The notes beneath the pieces were generated by a model, which was given only the letters and a program-made list of their open reading frames with translations, did no database searches and had not been told where the DNA came from. From assembly GCA_012729755.1 (NCBI GenBank), contig JAAYCN010000068.1:1-64000 (forward strand): a DNA stretch of 64,000 nucleotides. Direction: 5' to 3'. Shown here piece after piece: positions 18,962 through 28,957 of the stretch. Source of the stretch: Chloroflexota bacterium (lineage in GTDB: Bacteria; Chloroflexota; Anaerolineae; Anaerolineales; Anaerolineaceae). How positions within the stretch are numbered: position 1 is the stretch's first letter; each line of letters starts with the position of its first letter. Made by a program: the position numbers and the translations under genes.

Positions 18962-21370
18962 TCAATGACCAGGCAGGTTCTCGACATCAGTTCCCAAAAT
19001 TTCCTTCTTGCCGCTTAAGATACCAAGCATAATCGCTTCAGGCGAAAGTGGCAAGACGTGGAAATTAATTCCGAGTGCATCATAGATGGCATTTCCAATG
19101 GCGGAAGGCACCGAGATCATGGGATGCTCACCGACACCACGCGCGCCGAATGGACCATCATGTTGAGGGTTCTCGATATAAATCGGAACAATTTCCTTTG
19201 GCATATCCTTCATGGTCGGGATTTTGTTGTCAGTGAAGGACGGGTTCATTAATTGCACGTTTTTGTTGAACTTATAACCTTCAAGGATGGCAGACCCCAA
19301 ACCCTGGACGACGCCGCCGGTAATTTGACCGTAAACAAGTTTTTCGTTAATCACCTGACCGATGTCAAACGCGCTGGCGATCTTGAGGATCTCAATATTT
19401 CCGGTTTCGACATCCACTTCCAGTTCTACCGCGTGGGCGCCAAAGGTCCAATCGAGGGCGGGAAGGCCCTGACCAGTTTCGGGATGCAAGTTTGAGAGAC
19501 CGTCAGCAATGCTGCTGCCGCTGGAAATCACCGGCCCACCGATGCTGTTGCCGCCTGGGTACATGTACCCTAAAGCGATATCTTTATAGGAAAGCCTTCG
19601 TTCGGGGTTGTGTACATGGAAAACCTCACCGCCAGCGTGAGCAAGCATTTCGGGCTCAGTGCGCAACGCCTGTGCGGCGACTTCTTTGATCTTGCGCAGC
19701 ATTTCTTTGCTGGCTTTGATAACCGCGTTGCCGCCCATGAAAGTATATTTAGAAGCGACTGTATTCCAGTCGTAGGGATTAGCCCTGGTGTCAATTTCAG
19801 ACATTACTTCGATATGCTCGATCGGGATGTCGAGAATCTGGGCAGCGATTTGGGCCATGACCGTGTTGGCTCCCTGGCCGAAGTCGACAGCACCGATCAT
19901 CATCTTGACGTGGCCATCGCCGTTCATCTGCATAATTACTGATGAGGCGGTATTGGCAGGCATCGCCGGCGCTTTCTGAAGCATCGCAAAGCCTTTGCCG
20001 CGCACCTTGCCAGTCTTCCATTCACGCTGGCGTTCTTCTTCGGTTTTGCGGCCAGTCCAGCCAATTTCTTTCACAACCGCGGTCAGACAATCCTTAGGGC
20101 TGCCGCTGGATTCGGTGATCAATTCGCCGCTCATTGTGCGCGTTCCGGGTTCGAGCAGGTTTTTCATACGGAATTCGTATGGGTCGATGCCCAATTTCTG
20201 TGAGAGGATGTCGATCTGCCGTTCGATTGACCAGTGGGTCTCAAGGTGACCAAAACCGCGGTACGCTGTGCTGAACACTTTATTGGTATAGATGGTTTTT
20301 GAATCGATGCTGGCGTTCTCAACGGCATAGGGCCCGAGACCTGAATAAACCGCGGTCTTACCAACATTGACGCCGTAGTCAGCGTAGGCACCGCTGTCCC
20401 AATCGTAATTTACCCTGATGGCAGTGATTTTGCCGTCTTTGGTGACGCCGGATTTTATGCGGCCGCGCATTCCAGCGCGGGTGGGGAGGGTGTTAAATTC
20501 GGCTTCGCGAGTCGCACGCAACTTCACCGGCGCACCGCCCGCGGCACGGGAAAGCAATGTCGCGAGAGGTTCAAGGTGGATGCCGGCTTTTCCGCCGAAG
20601 CCACCGCCCACAAAGGGGATGTGGACTTCGACATCGGTCTCAGAGATGCCAAAACTGTCCGCCATAATCTGGCGAATAGCGAATGGCGACTGAGCAGATG
20701 ACCAGATGCGGATCTTTTTGGAGTAGGGATCTTCCTGAACAATGGCGACATGGGTCTCCATGGGTACGTGGGCGACCGCGGGCAGGGAGAACTCGTTTTC
20801 GACGACCAAGTCGGCTTCCGCGAAGGCTTTATCCAAATCGCCTTTGCGGCTCTTGTTCCAGCTGGCGATATTGGAATCTTTCTGGGGGAAGAAGACACCC
20901 TCAATGTGTTTGAGGTGATTAATGTCATCATGAACGAGGGTTTTGGCTTCCAGCGCTTCATCCACGTTGTGAACTGGCTCTAATGGTTCATATTTGACAT
21001 CGAGCAGGGAGATAGCGCGTTCCGCGGTGTCTTCATCCACAGCAGCTACAGCGGCGACAATATCACCATGATAGCGCGTCTCGCCTTTGGATAGCGCGCG
21101 TTTATCCTGCATATAGAGGCCGACCAAGATGTCAGAATCCTCGCCGGTTAGAACAGCACGCACACCGGGCAGCGCTTTGGCTTTGCTGGTGTCGATTGAG
21201 ACGATCTTGGCGCGAGCATATGGCGAGAAAAGGCATCTGGCATGCAGCATGCCCGGAAATTCGAGGTCGTATGTATATAATGCCTGGCCAGTGACTTTTT
21301 CCTGGGCGTCTTTGCGGTTATATCGCTGACCTACGCGCTTGTACTTTGATTCATATTGCTTGTCTGTCAT
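18962..21370 (-). CDS. Xanthine dehydrogenase-family molybdenum hydroxylase, Mo-binding catalytic subunit
   Basis: RYNRKDAQEKVTGQALYTYDL, VGGGFGGKAGIHLEP, AYRGFGHLETHWSIERQID, catalytic-Glu motif GARGVGEHPMIS. Confidence 0.92.
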   Translation of the reverse strand: MTDKQYESKYKRVGQRYNRKDAQEKVTGQALYTYDLEFPGMLHARCLFSPYARAKIVSIDTSKAKALPGVRAVLTGEDSDILVGLYMQDKRALSKGETRYHGDIVAAVAAVDEDTAERAISLLDVKYEPLEPVHNVDEALEAKTLVHDDINHLKHIEGVFFPQKDSNIASWNKSRKGDLDKAFAEADLVVENEFSLPAVAHVPMETHVAIVQEDPYSKKIRIWSSAQSPFAIRQIMADSFGISETDVEVHIPFVGGGFGGKAGIHLEPLATLLSRAAGGAPVKLRATREAEFNTLPTRAGMRGRIKSGVTKDGKITAIRVNYDWDSGAYADYGVNVGKTAVYSGLGPYAVENASIDSKTIYTNKVFSTAYRGFGHLETHWSIERQIDILSQKLGIDPYEFRMKNLLEPGTRTMSGELITESSGSPKDCLTAVVKEIGWTGRKTEEERQREWKTGKVRGKGFAMLQKAPAMPANTASSVIMQMNGDGHVKMMIGAVDFGQGANTVMAQIAAQILDIPIEHIEVMSEIDTRANPYDWNTVASKYTFMGGNAVIKASKEMLRKIKEVAAQALRTEPEMLAHAGGEVFHVHNPERRLSYKDIALGYMYPGGNSIGGPVISSGSSIADGLSNLHPETGQGLPALDWTFGAHAVELEVDVETGNIEILKIASAFDIGQVINEKLVYGQITGGVVQGLGSAILEGYKFNKNVQLMNPSFTDNKIPTMKDMPKEIVPIYIENPQHDGPFGARGVGEHPMISVPSAIGNAIYDALGINFHVLPLSPEAIMLGILSGKKEILGTDVENLPGH

Positions 21371-21903
21371 CGTCCCAACTCCTTTCGTTCGCGTTCCGCA
21401 GCGGTTTTAACCGCCCGTAAGATCGGAATGTATCCGGTGCAGCGGCAGAGGTTGCCGCTGAGAACTTCGATAATCTCTTCGTCTGAAGGATTCGGATTAT
21501 GATCGAGCAGCGCACGGCTCGACATGAGAAAACCCGGTGTGCAGAAGCCGCATTGCAGGGCGTCTTCAGCGATGAACTCTTCCTGAAGGATGGAGAGCTT
21601 GCCGTTCTTGGCTAAACCTTCGACTGTTTTGATCTCTGCGCCATCGGCTTCAACAGCCAAAACGATACAGGAGGTAACAGCTTTGCCATTCATGATCACC
21701 GTGCATGCACCGCATTCACCTTCACCGCAGGCTTCTTTCGTGCCAAATAATTTTTGATCATCACGCAAGAAGTGTAATAGCGACATGGTAGGGTCAATAT
21801 CGCGAACAACCTGATGACCATTGACCTTTAGTTGAATAGTGACCTTGCGTTTGCCAGATTCAACATGCTCGGTATACATTGAACAATCTTTTTCGTTGCT
21901 CAT
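21367..21903 (-). CDS. Xanthine dehydrogenase-family [2Fe-2S] subunit
   Basis: TKEACGEGECGACTVIMNGKAVTSC and LQCGFCTPGFLMSSRALL...LSGNLCRCTGY. Confidence 0.95.
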   Translation of the reverse strand: MSNEKDCSMYTEHVESGKRKVTIQLKVNGHQVVRDIDPTMSLLHFLRDDQKLFGTKEACGEGECGACTVIMNGKAVTSCIVLAVEADGAEIKTVEGLAKNGKLSILQEEFIAEDALQCGFCTPGFLMSSRALLDHNPNPSDEEIIEVLSGNLCRCTGYIPILRAVKTAAERERKELGR

Positions 21904-21904
21904 G

Positions 21905-22777
21905 TTAACCCTCCTTACCTAAGAGTTTAAGAAGCCCGCGTTTGAGTAGAACTGAAGCCATGTGCAAGCGATATGCAGCAGATGATCGCACGTCTGTGAT
22001 TGGGCGGATGTGATTTTTAATTTCTTGCGCAGCCCAAACCGCTGTTTCTTCGCTGAGGCCGCGTTGGCTGATTTGATCTTCGAGGGCGAAAAGACGCAGG
22101 GGAGTAGGCGCCACCGCGCAAATACCCAGGGCGACTTTGCCATCTGGTTTTAGCCTGCTGGCGACGCCGACGGTTGCCAGATCATGTCCTCTGAGCCTGG
22201 CCTGGCGCAAATAAGTGCTCTTTTCACCAGGTTCTGGTTCGGGAATGGTGATGGAGACAACCAATTCACCTGGCTGCAAAACCGTGCGCTTCACGCCGGT
22301 AAAGAATTCGTGCAGCTTAACTTGACGGCTGCCGTTGAGGCCAACAATGTTGACAACCGTGTCAAACACCAGTAAAGCGGGTGGAAGGTCAGCGCCGGGG
22401 GAGGCGTTGCAAATGTTGCCAACCACGGTAGCACGATTTCGCAGCTGGAAGGATGCCAAAGCCGCTGCCGCCTCGTTAAAGGCGGGGTATTTGGCTTTCA
22501 CCAACTCGGAATCTACGATCTTGTTGACCACAACTGAAGCGCCTATCGTTAAACCAGCGCCTTCAACAAACTCAAAAACCTGAGTTTCCGGAAGAGATTT
22601 AATGTCAAGAATGTGTCTGGCATCAATCAGGTTTCTGCGCAGCAGGATCATCAGGTCTGTACCACCGGCTAAGACGAAAGTTTTTTCATCCTTGACGAGA
22701 TACTGCATTGCTTCGTTGAGGTTGTGGGGCTTAAAATAATCAAATCTACTCAGCATAAAAGCCTCCTTTTTTTTCAA
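21905..22777 (-). CDS. Xanthine dehydrogenase-family FAD-binding subunit
   Basis: DEKTFVLAGGTDLMILLRRN, ATVVGNICNASPGADLPPALLVFD; likely start MLSRFDYFKPHNLNEA shortly inside. Confidence 0.93.
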   Translation of the reverse strand: MKKKEAFMLSRFDYFKPHNLNEAMQYLVKDEKTFVLAGGTDLMILLRRNLIDARHILDIKSLPETQVFEFVEGAGLTIGASVVVNKIVDSELVKAKYPAFNEAAAALASFQLRNRATVVGNICNASPGADLPPALLVFDTVVNIVGLNGSRQVKLHEFFTGVKRTVLQPGELVVSITIPEPEPGEKSTYLRQARLRGHDLATVGVASRLKPDGKVALGICAVAPTPLRLFALEDQISQRGLSEETAVWAAQEIKNHIRPITDVRSSAAYRLHMASVLLKRGLLKLLGKEG

Positions 22778-22942
22778 TGAACTCTGCGGTGACCATCTGA
22801 TTGCACGTGTGGGGTGAAATAGCGCTTTTAATCAGGCTCGCCCAGAGATAATTAAATAATATTCTAACATATTCAGATAAAAAATCCGATTTGTAGAAGG
22901 TCACAAACTTTGGCGACAGAAATTGCCTGGAATTGTGATTAA

Positions 22943-24337
22943 TTACAGCCAATTTTCCTCCACTGGAGGTTTTCGTTTAGCGTTGGCGGCTTCTATTTCG
23001 CGCCCCATAGCCAGCAGCTTTAAGTCGCCCTCAGGCAGACCCAATAACTCAAAACCAATCGGCACGCCAGTTGGGGCGTCAGGGCTCGGCGCGGAGAAAC
23101 CAGCCGGCATGCAGAGCGAAGGAAAGCCTGTAATCGACGCAAGGGCGCCATTGCGCTGTTGCTGACTTTGACCGGTACGGCAGACTAATTGCTGTTGGTG
23201 AGGGAAGATGATCGCATCCAGATTCTCTCTGGCGAAAACCTCCTGTACACGCTGCTGGAGTGCTTCACGGCGAGATAAGCGTTTCATATATTCATCGCGA
23301 TCACAGGCGACCTTTAGGGAGAACTCTAAATTATCTCGAATGCCAGGATGGTACTGGCCGCTCGAAAGTATCTCGGCAATGCTTTTGACGGGCGCGTTAT
23401 TCTGTACGAGATATGCGTTCAGATCGCGATTTAATTCGTATAGGTGCACGCTGACATTGCTGACAAGGTCGTTGATCTCAAAAGCGTCTTCGAGCTCGAC
23501 CATTTCGTACCCTGTTTTTTGCAGCTGGCTCAGTGTAACTGACATCACCCGATTGACTTCTGAATTTATTGCCTCGTTGCCAAAGAAAGATTTGAGTTTT
23601 CCAAGACGTTTGCTGAAGTTCGTTTCGGGTTTCAGTTTCTTTGTGCTGATGATATCGAAAACGGTCTTTACGTCTTCAACGCAGCGCGCCATTGGGCCAG
23701 CGGTGTCTTGTGTCAGAGAGTAGGGCACAATGCCATTATCGCTGACCAACCCGACAGTTGGGCGCAACCCCACCAGGTTATTGGCGCTCGATGGTGAGCG
23801 AATGGAATTGATTGTATCTGTACCAATGCCGACCAGGCCGAAATTAGCAGCCAGCGCAGCGCCAGTCCCCCCGCTCGATCCGCCAGGGGTGCGGGTCAGG
23901 TCATAGGGGTTGAGCGTTTGCCCGCGCATGGAACTAATTGACTCACCCCAAACCGCGAATTCGTGCAGGTTCGTTTTTGCCAGGATGACAGCTCCAGCTT
24001 CGCGCATCCGCCGAACCAGGTCGGCATCTTTGCTGGTGATAAAACTTTTCAGGCTTAAGCTGCCCGCGGTGGTAGCGATGTCTTTTACTTCGACATTATC
24101 TTTCACTAATATTGGAACACCATGCAGTGGACCGATGAACTGACCAGTTTGGGAAAAATATCGATCGGCATTCGCAGCTTCCTGCAATGCCTGCGGATTT
24201 ACGGTGATGACGCTGGCCAGAACAGAATCAAAGCGTTCAATTCGAGCGAGGTAAAATTTGACCAAATTGACACTGGAAGCTTCTCCAGCACATAAGGAAT
24301 GATGGAATTTATTGATACTCAGTTCAAGCAAGTTCAT
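22943..24337 (-). CDS. Amidase signature family protein
   Basis: GPLHGVPILVKDNVEVKDIATTAGSLSLKSF, RTPGGSSGGTGAALAANFGLVGIGTDTINSIRSPSSANNLVGLRPT (Ser-cisSer-Lys region). Confidence 0.92.
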   Translation of the reverse strand: MNLLELSINKFHHSLCAGEASSVNLVKFYLARIERFDSVLASVITVNPQALQEAANADRYFSQTGQFIGPLHGVPILVKDNVEVKDIATTAGSLSLKSFITSKDADLVRRMREAGAVILAKTNLHEFAVWGESISSMRGQTLNPYDLTRTPGGSSGGTGAALAANFGLVGIGTDTINSIRSPSSANNLVGLRPTVGLVSDNGIVPYSLTQDTAGPMARCVEDVKTVFDIISTKKLKPETNFSKRLGKLKSFFGNEAINSEVNRVMSVTLSQLQKTGYEMVELEDAFEINDLVSNVSVHLYELNRDLNAYLVQNNAPVKSIAEILSSGQYHPGIRDNLEFSLKVACDRDEYMKRLSRREALQQRVQEVFARENLDAIIFPHQQQLVCRTGQSQQQRNGALASITGFPSLCMPAGFSAPSPDAPTGVPIGFELLGLPEGDLKLLAMGREIEAANAKRKPPVEENWL

Positions 24338-24515
24338 TTTAGTAATTGATCCATGCGAACTATTCCTACTTTATAAATAATACAAGAATAATCATGGTTT
24401 TACATTGTATAATAAATACAAACTTTTTTAAGTTAACAAAAAGCTAATTGTATGTAAAACACAATGATATAAAAATCTAATTTGGGTACAATGATTTCAA
24501 AGTGAGAGGAACTTC

Positions 24516-26195
24516 ATGCAAAAGAATCTGAAAATTCGTTTGCAGGACATACTAAACGTTGACTTGCTGGCTGGGGCAGAGGTTTTGGCTGGCAGTGCGG
24601 GTATGGATCACGAAATTACCTCGGTAAATGTGATGGAAGTTCCTGATATTATCGACTGGGTTCGGCCTGGTGAATTTCTCTTAACCACAGCTTACACGTT
24701 TAGCAACAATATGGAGGCTTTTAACTCTTTGCTGCCGCTGTTATCTGAACGCGGCGTATGCGGCATTGGAATAAAGCTCAAGCGGTATATCGATGACCTG
24801 CCCGAATCCGTCAGGCAAACGGCCGAAGAGCTCAAGTTCCCGTTAATAAAGATCCCGATTGATGTCTCATACGGCGATCTGATGAAGCGGATTTTTACCT
24901 ATATCATCGGCGCGCAGACCAGATTGCTCGAACAGATCAACCAGATAAATAACAAGATCAAAGAAATCATGCTTCGGCACGGCGGGATTGAGAAATTCGC
25001 TGAATTAATTCATTCAGTGGTTCAATCTCCTTTATTGATCACTGACGATATTTACCGGTCTCATTATCTCTACTGTGAAGATCAAGACTGGTGTGAAAAA
25101 CTCGAGTCGCTTATTCCTCTTGTGATCAATAATGGTGATAATCAGAATGATTTGAACTGGTCAGAAACTCACAGTGATACGGATTCTTTCGATGGCTGTG
25201 AAGTTCCGCGTATCACCATCCCAATTTATTTTGAAGAGATTCTCTATGGGAATATAGTGATTTGGGATATCAATAATAAAATCGGCGCGAATGAGTTGTT
25301 TGTGATTGAATCTGCGGCTTCACTGATCGCCCTGCATTCGGTTACCCAAGTGACTTTGTCTGACCGCGAAAACGTCCATCGCACGAATTTTCTTGAATTG
25401 CTGCTTAGCGCAAGCTCTGAGTCACAATCTAAAGCGATGTTGGACGCGGAATATTTTGAATATAACACCTCAGCATATCATCAGTGCGTGGTAATGCGCA
25501 TCGACCAGGGAGATATGAGTTTTGCCCAGAACATAACCAGCCGTCGTGGGCGTGAGCTCAGATTGATTCTGCTGGCCATTGTTAACCAGCTTCAGAGGCG
25601 CTACCGCTCTCATTTTATTTCGGCCAGTAAGGGGAATGAGGCTTCCTTCCTGCTTGAATATGACCAGGTGACTACCGAAGAGACCCGCGTGAAGTTAGCC
25701 AGGGCTTTCACTCGTTTGCTGTTAGAAATTGCGCGGGCGGAGCAGGTTGAGCCCTATACTTTTGTTGGCATTGGGCAGTGCTATCTGGGGACGGAAAAGC
25801 TAAGCGCGAGTTTGCATGAGGCCAAGCAGGTCGTGCGCGTTTTGCAGGCTAAGAAAGACAAATCGGTCCATAGCGCTTTCTTCAGCGATCTGGGATTTCA
25901 AAAGTTATTCGGTAACCCAGACTTAAGGGATGACCTTCTGGCTTTTTCTGACGAAATGCTCAAATCATTGATTGAATATGACAACGGGCGCGATGGGGAA
26001 CTGCTTGAAACTGTGCGTGTCTATTTTGAAAACAGCGGAAACTTGCGCAAAATGTCTGAAGTCTTGTTTACGCATTACAACACGGTTATCTACCGCGTTA
26101 ATCGCATTCGAGATGTGTTCAAAATCGATCTTAAGGATCCCGAGACTGCCTTTAATTTGCAGCTGGCAATTAAAATCAGGGATATGCTGACATGA
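24516..26195 (+). CDS. PucR-family transcriptional regulator
   Basis: N-terminal purine-catabolism domain (LQDILNVDLLAGAEVLAGSAGMDHEITSVNVMEVPDIIDWVRPGEFLLTTAYTF); C-terminal HTH (ENSGNLRKMSEVLFTHYNTVIYRVNRIRDVFKIDL). Confidence 0.93.
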   Translation: MQKNLKIRLQDILNVDLLAGAEVLAGSAGMDHEITSVNVMEVPDIIDWVRPGEFLLTTAYTFSNNMEAFNSLLPLLSERGVCGIGIKLKRYIDDLPESVRQTAEELKFPLIKIPIDVSYGDLMKRIFTYIIGAQTRLLEQINQINNKIKEIMLRHGGIEKFAELIHSVVQSPLLITDDIYRSHYLYCEDQDWCEKLESLIPLVINNGDNQNDLNWSETHSDTDSFDGCEVPRITIPIYFEEILYGNIVIWDINNKIGANELFVIESAASLIALHSVTQVTLSDRENVHRTNFLELLLSASSESQSKAMLDAEYFEYNTSAYHQCVVMRIDQGDMSFAQNITSRRGRELRLILLAIVNQLQRRYRSHFISASKGNEASFLLEYDQVTTEETRVKLARAFTRLLLEIARAEQVEPYTFVGIGQCYLGTEKLSASLHEAKQVVRVLQAKKDKSVHSAFFSDLGFQKLFGNPDLRDDLLAFSDEMLKSLIEYDNGRDGELLETVRVYFENSGNLRKMSEVLFTHYNTVIYRVNRIRDVFKIDLKDPETAFNLQLAIKIRDMLT

Positions 26196-26211
26196 TCAGG
26201 GAGTTGGAAGT

Positions 26212-27213
26212 ATGATCTCGGCTGTTTTGATTGCTCAGGACCTGTTGGATTACCTCGAGAGGCGGGGTGAGGTTGACGCGAGGGTGCAAGCCGTTTATCG
26301 CACGGCGATTAATCTTCAGCTCGATACTGATCAATTGGTAACAATCGTGGATGAAACCCATGCTGGCATCCCAATGGGAGTTGTAATCAATGATGCGGTG
26401 AGCGCGGCGCGTTTAAGTATCGGCGATACTCTGATCCTTAGCGCAAAAGGGTTTAAGACCGCCGCCGGGGACGATTTGGCAGACTTTAATGACTGTCAAA
26501 TCTGGCAGCCTGGCGCTGTTCCTGACGCAGAACTCAGGGACGCTTCACAGGTTCAAGGGTTAAGGAACGATATTTTCAACTGGCTGTCAACGTTTGAACC
26601 GATTGGGTTGTTACCTCTGATCAATTATCAAGGCGCGCACAGCAAAGATGATAGATTCGAAATTTCGGATACATATTGTCGATTTATCGCGCGAGATCTG
26701 CTTGATTTTTCCGAGCGCCTGATTTCAGGAAATTTGCTTCAGGCTTTGAAAGTAAGTAAAAAACTGATCGGTTTTGGGATGGGTTCTACACCCTCTTGTG
26801 ACGACTATCTGGCAGCGGTACTATTAATTTTAGCCAGATGGCAATCAGCAAATCCCTTAAACTCCGCTGAGGTTGAGGAGTTTAGCAGTCAACTCATCGC
26901 GATAGCAGACGTGAATACGACGCTTGTAAGCGCGAACATGTTGAGGCTCGCCAGCTCTGGCAGGTCAAGTCAGGTGCATGAAGCACTCATTAACGCGCTT
27001 CTGTATAAAACTGAGAGCGATATTACTTATTTGATGAGTCAGGTAATAAAAACTGGCGCCAGTTCGGGCGCTGATTTTATGGCGGGTTTGCTGTGTGGGC
27101 TTGACTGGTACATAGTGCAGCAATCGCTTCAACCGATCGAAAGATGCCTGGAACAAGCCATGTCAGTGGCGTTTGTCCGGAAAGGATGCGATGATAATTC
27201 AAACAATTGTTAA
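26212..27213 (+). CDS. DUF2877 protein (YlbF/AllH-like; putative carbamoyltransferase complex component)
   Basis: IGFGMGSTPSCDDYLAAVLLIL motif; operonic with FdrA and DUF1116 genes as in E. coli ylbF-fdrA-ylbE. Confidence 0.82.
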   Translation: MISAVLIAQDLLDYLERRGEVDARVQAVYRTAINLQLDTDQLVTIVDETHAGIPMGVVINDAVSAARLSIGDTLILSAKGFKTAAGDDLADFNDCQIWQPGAVPDAELRDASQVQGLRNDIFNWLSTFEPIGLLPLINYQGAHSKDDRFEISDTYCRFIARDLLDFSERLISGNLLQALKVSKKLIGFGMGSTPSCDDYLAAVLLILARWQSANPLNSAEVEEFSSQLIAIADVNTTLVSANMLRLASSGRSSQVHEALINALLYKTESDITYLMSQVIKTGASSGADFMAGLLCGLDWYIVQQSLQPIERCLEQAMSVAFVRKGCDDNSNNC

Positions 27214-28756
27214 AAAGAATGCTTATTATGACTCAGTGACCTTAATGTTATTGTCGAGAGAGCTCAAGAAGCTTGAAGGCGTTGAGGAAATTTTGGTTGG
27301 AATGGGAACAGATCTGAATATCGAACTGGTTCAAAACCTGGGGCTGTTCTCGGGCGAACTTGAATCGATTACTTCCAATGACCTTTTCATTTCCGCAAAA
27401 TTTGATGAAACCAGGACTAATCTGGAGGCGATTGAAGCAGCTTTTGTTGAGCAGCTCAATAAGACCGATCAGAAGGAGGCAGATGATGATTATCAGCCGC
27501 CAACGCTCAAGTCTGCACTGCAGTACTTACCAGACGCGAATATGGTCGTTGTGTCAGTGCCAGGCCAGTCAGCGGCTGATGTTGTGGACGAGGCGCTTGA
27601 CAACGACCTGCACGTCATGCTGTTTTCAGATAATGTCTCGGTCGAAGACGAATTGCGTTTGAAACAAAAAGCGGTCAACAAAGGGCTATTGGTAATGGGC
27701 CCTGACTGTGGTACGGCCATCATTAATGGCGCGCCACTTTGTTTCGCCAACGCTGTCCGCCGCGGAAGAATTGGCGTGGTCGGCGCGTCCGGGACGGGCA
27801 CTCAGGAAGTTACCGTTCAAATCCACCAGATGGGAGGAGGACTGTCGCAGGTGATCGGCACGGGCGGGCGCGATCTTAAAGAAGAAATTGGCGGCTTAAT
27901 GATGATTCAGGGCTTCCAGGCATTGATCGATGACCCGGAAACCGACCTGATTGTTTTGATCTCAAAACCACCTGCGGCCAGTGTGGCAGAAAAAATCTAT
28001 AGGATCGCCAGACAAAGCGCCAAGCCTGTGGTAATTGATTTCATCGGCGGCGATCGAGCTGCGATTGAGGCGGTCGGCGCGATAGCTTGTATCAGCCTCG
28101 AAGATGCCGCGCGAAAAGCTATGGCTAAGCTGAATGGGCAGAAAGTCGCAGACTTTGTTGGTTTCAGCCTGCCTGAAGCTGAGATTGAACAGATTGTGGA
28201 CAAGGCAGTCGCCACGCTGAAACCTGATCAGACTGAATTGCGCGCCTTATTCACCGGTGGCACATTGGCTGATGAGGCGATGAAGCTGCTCGGTGGGCGA
28301 TACGCGATTTATTCCAATATTCCGCTCTCCCCTGAGATGGCGATTGAGAATATGCCTGACCAGAAAGGGCACCTCTGCCTTGACCTGGGGGAGGATCGGT
28401 TCACACGCGGACGTCCTCACCCGATGATTGATCCTCAAACGCGCACTGAGTTCTTCAGGTCTCATGTTGATGAGCAAACCGCGGTGATTCTGGTTGATGT
28501 CGTGCTCGGATTTGGTTCTCACGCAGATCCGGCAGGGGCTGTTGTGGACTCTGTCAGAGAGGTGCGCAAGCGGCTCGGTAAGGTTGGCAGAGAGGTTGTC
28601 GTGGTCGCCTCCGTTTGCGGCACAGACTTAGACAGTCAAAACCTGGAGCGGTCGGTGAGGGCTCTGGAGAGCGAAGGCGTGATTGTGATGCCTTCTAACG
28701 CTCAGGCGGTGCGTTTGACCGATCGAGTATTCCAGCGTCTCGAGAAAGGAAATTAA
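27173..28756 (+). CDS. fdrA: FdrA (AllF-like) acyl-CoA synthetase-fold protein
   Basis: Succinyl-CoA synthetase-like GVVGASGTGTQEVTVQIHQMGGGLSQVIGTGGRDLKEEIGGLMM, VMGPDCGTAIINGAPLCFAN, LFTGGTLADEA; true start may lie at a downstream ATG (27191). Confidence 0.88.
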   Translation: MSGKDAMIIQTIVKKNAYYDSVTLMLLSRELKKLEGVEEILVGMGTDLNIELVQNLGLFSGELESITSNDLFISAKFDETRTNLEAIEAAFVEQLNKTDQKEADDDYQPPTLKSALQYLPDANMVVVSVPGQSAADVVDEALDNDLHVMLFSDNVSVEDELRLKQKAVNKGLLVMGPDCGTAIINGAPLCFANAVRRGRIGVVGASGTGTQEVTVQIHQMGGGLSQVIGTGGRDLKEEIGGLMMIQGFQALIDDPETDLIVLISKPPAASVAEKIYRIARQSAKPVVIDFIGGDRAAIEAVGAIACISLEDAARKAMAKLNGQKVADFVGFSLPEAEIEQIVDKAVATLKPDQTELRALFTGGTLADEAMKLLGGRYAIYSNIPLSPEMAIENMPDQKGHLCLDLGEDRFTRGRPHPMIDPQTRTEFFRSHVDEQTAVILVDVVLGFGSHADPAGAVVDSVREVRKRLGKVGREVVVVASVCGTDLDSQNLERSVRALESEGVIVMPSNAQAVRLTDRVFQRLEKGN

Positions 28757-28933
28757 ATGTCAGTAAACGAACTTTTCAAAAAAGACCTTAAGGTTGTCAA
28801 TATCGGTCTAAAGTCGTTTTACAACGACCTTAAATCACAAAATCTTACGGCTGTTCATGTCAACTGGAAGCCTAAGGCGGGAGGAAAAACCCGCATGGTT
28901 TCTCTGCTCGACAAATTGAAAAAAATGAATTGA
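28757..28933 (+). CDS. Small ORF (58 aa) between FdrA and DUF1116 genes; candidate detached FdrA/DUF1116-associated module
   Basis: Not in ORF track; translation MSVNELFKKDLKVVNIGLKSFYNDLKSQNLTAVHVNWKPKAGGKTRMVSLLDKLKKMN*; upstream AAAGGA SD; directly abuts fdrA stop. Confidence 0.72.
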   Translation: MSVNELFKKDLKVVNIGLKSFYNDLKSQNLTAVHVNWKPKAGGKTRMVSLLDKLKKMN

Positions 28934-28957
28934 GTTATTTATCGAAAGGAGTTTAAT

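Noticed and set aside
18962-22777. Calling the Mo-hydroxylase xanthine dehydrogenase xdhABC outright
   Set aside because: Family membership is clear but substrate is not; left generic.
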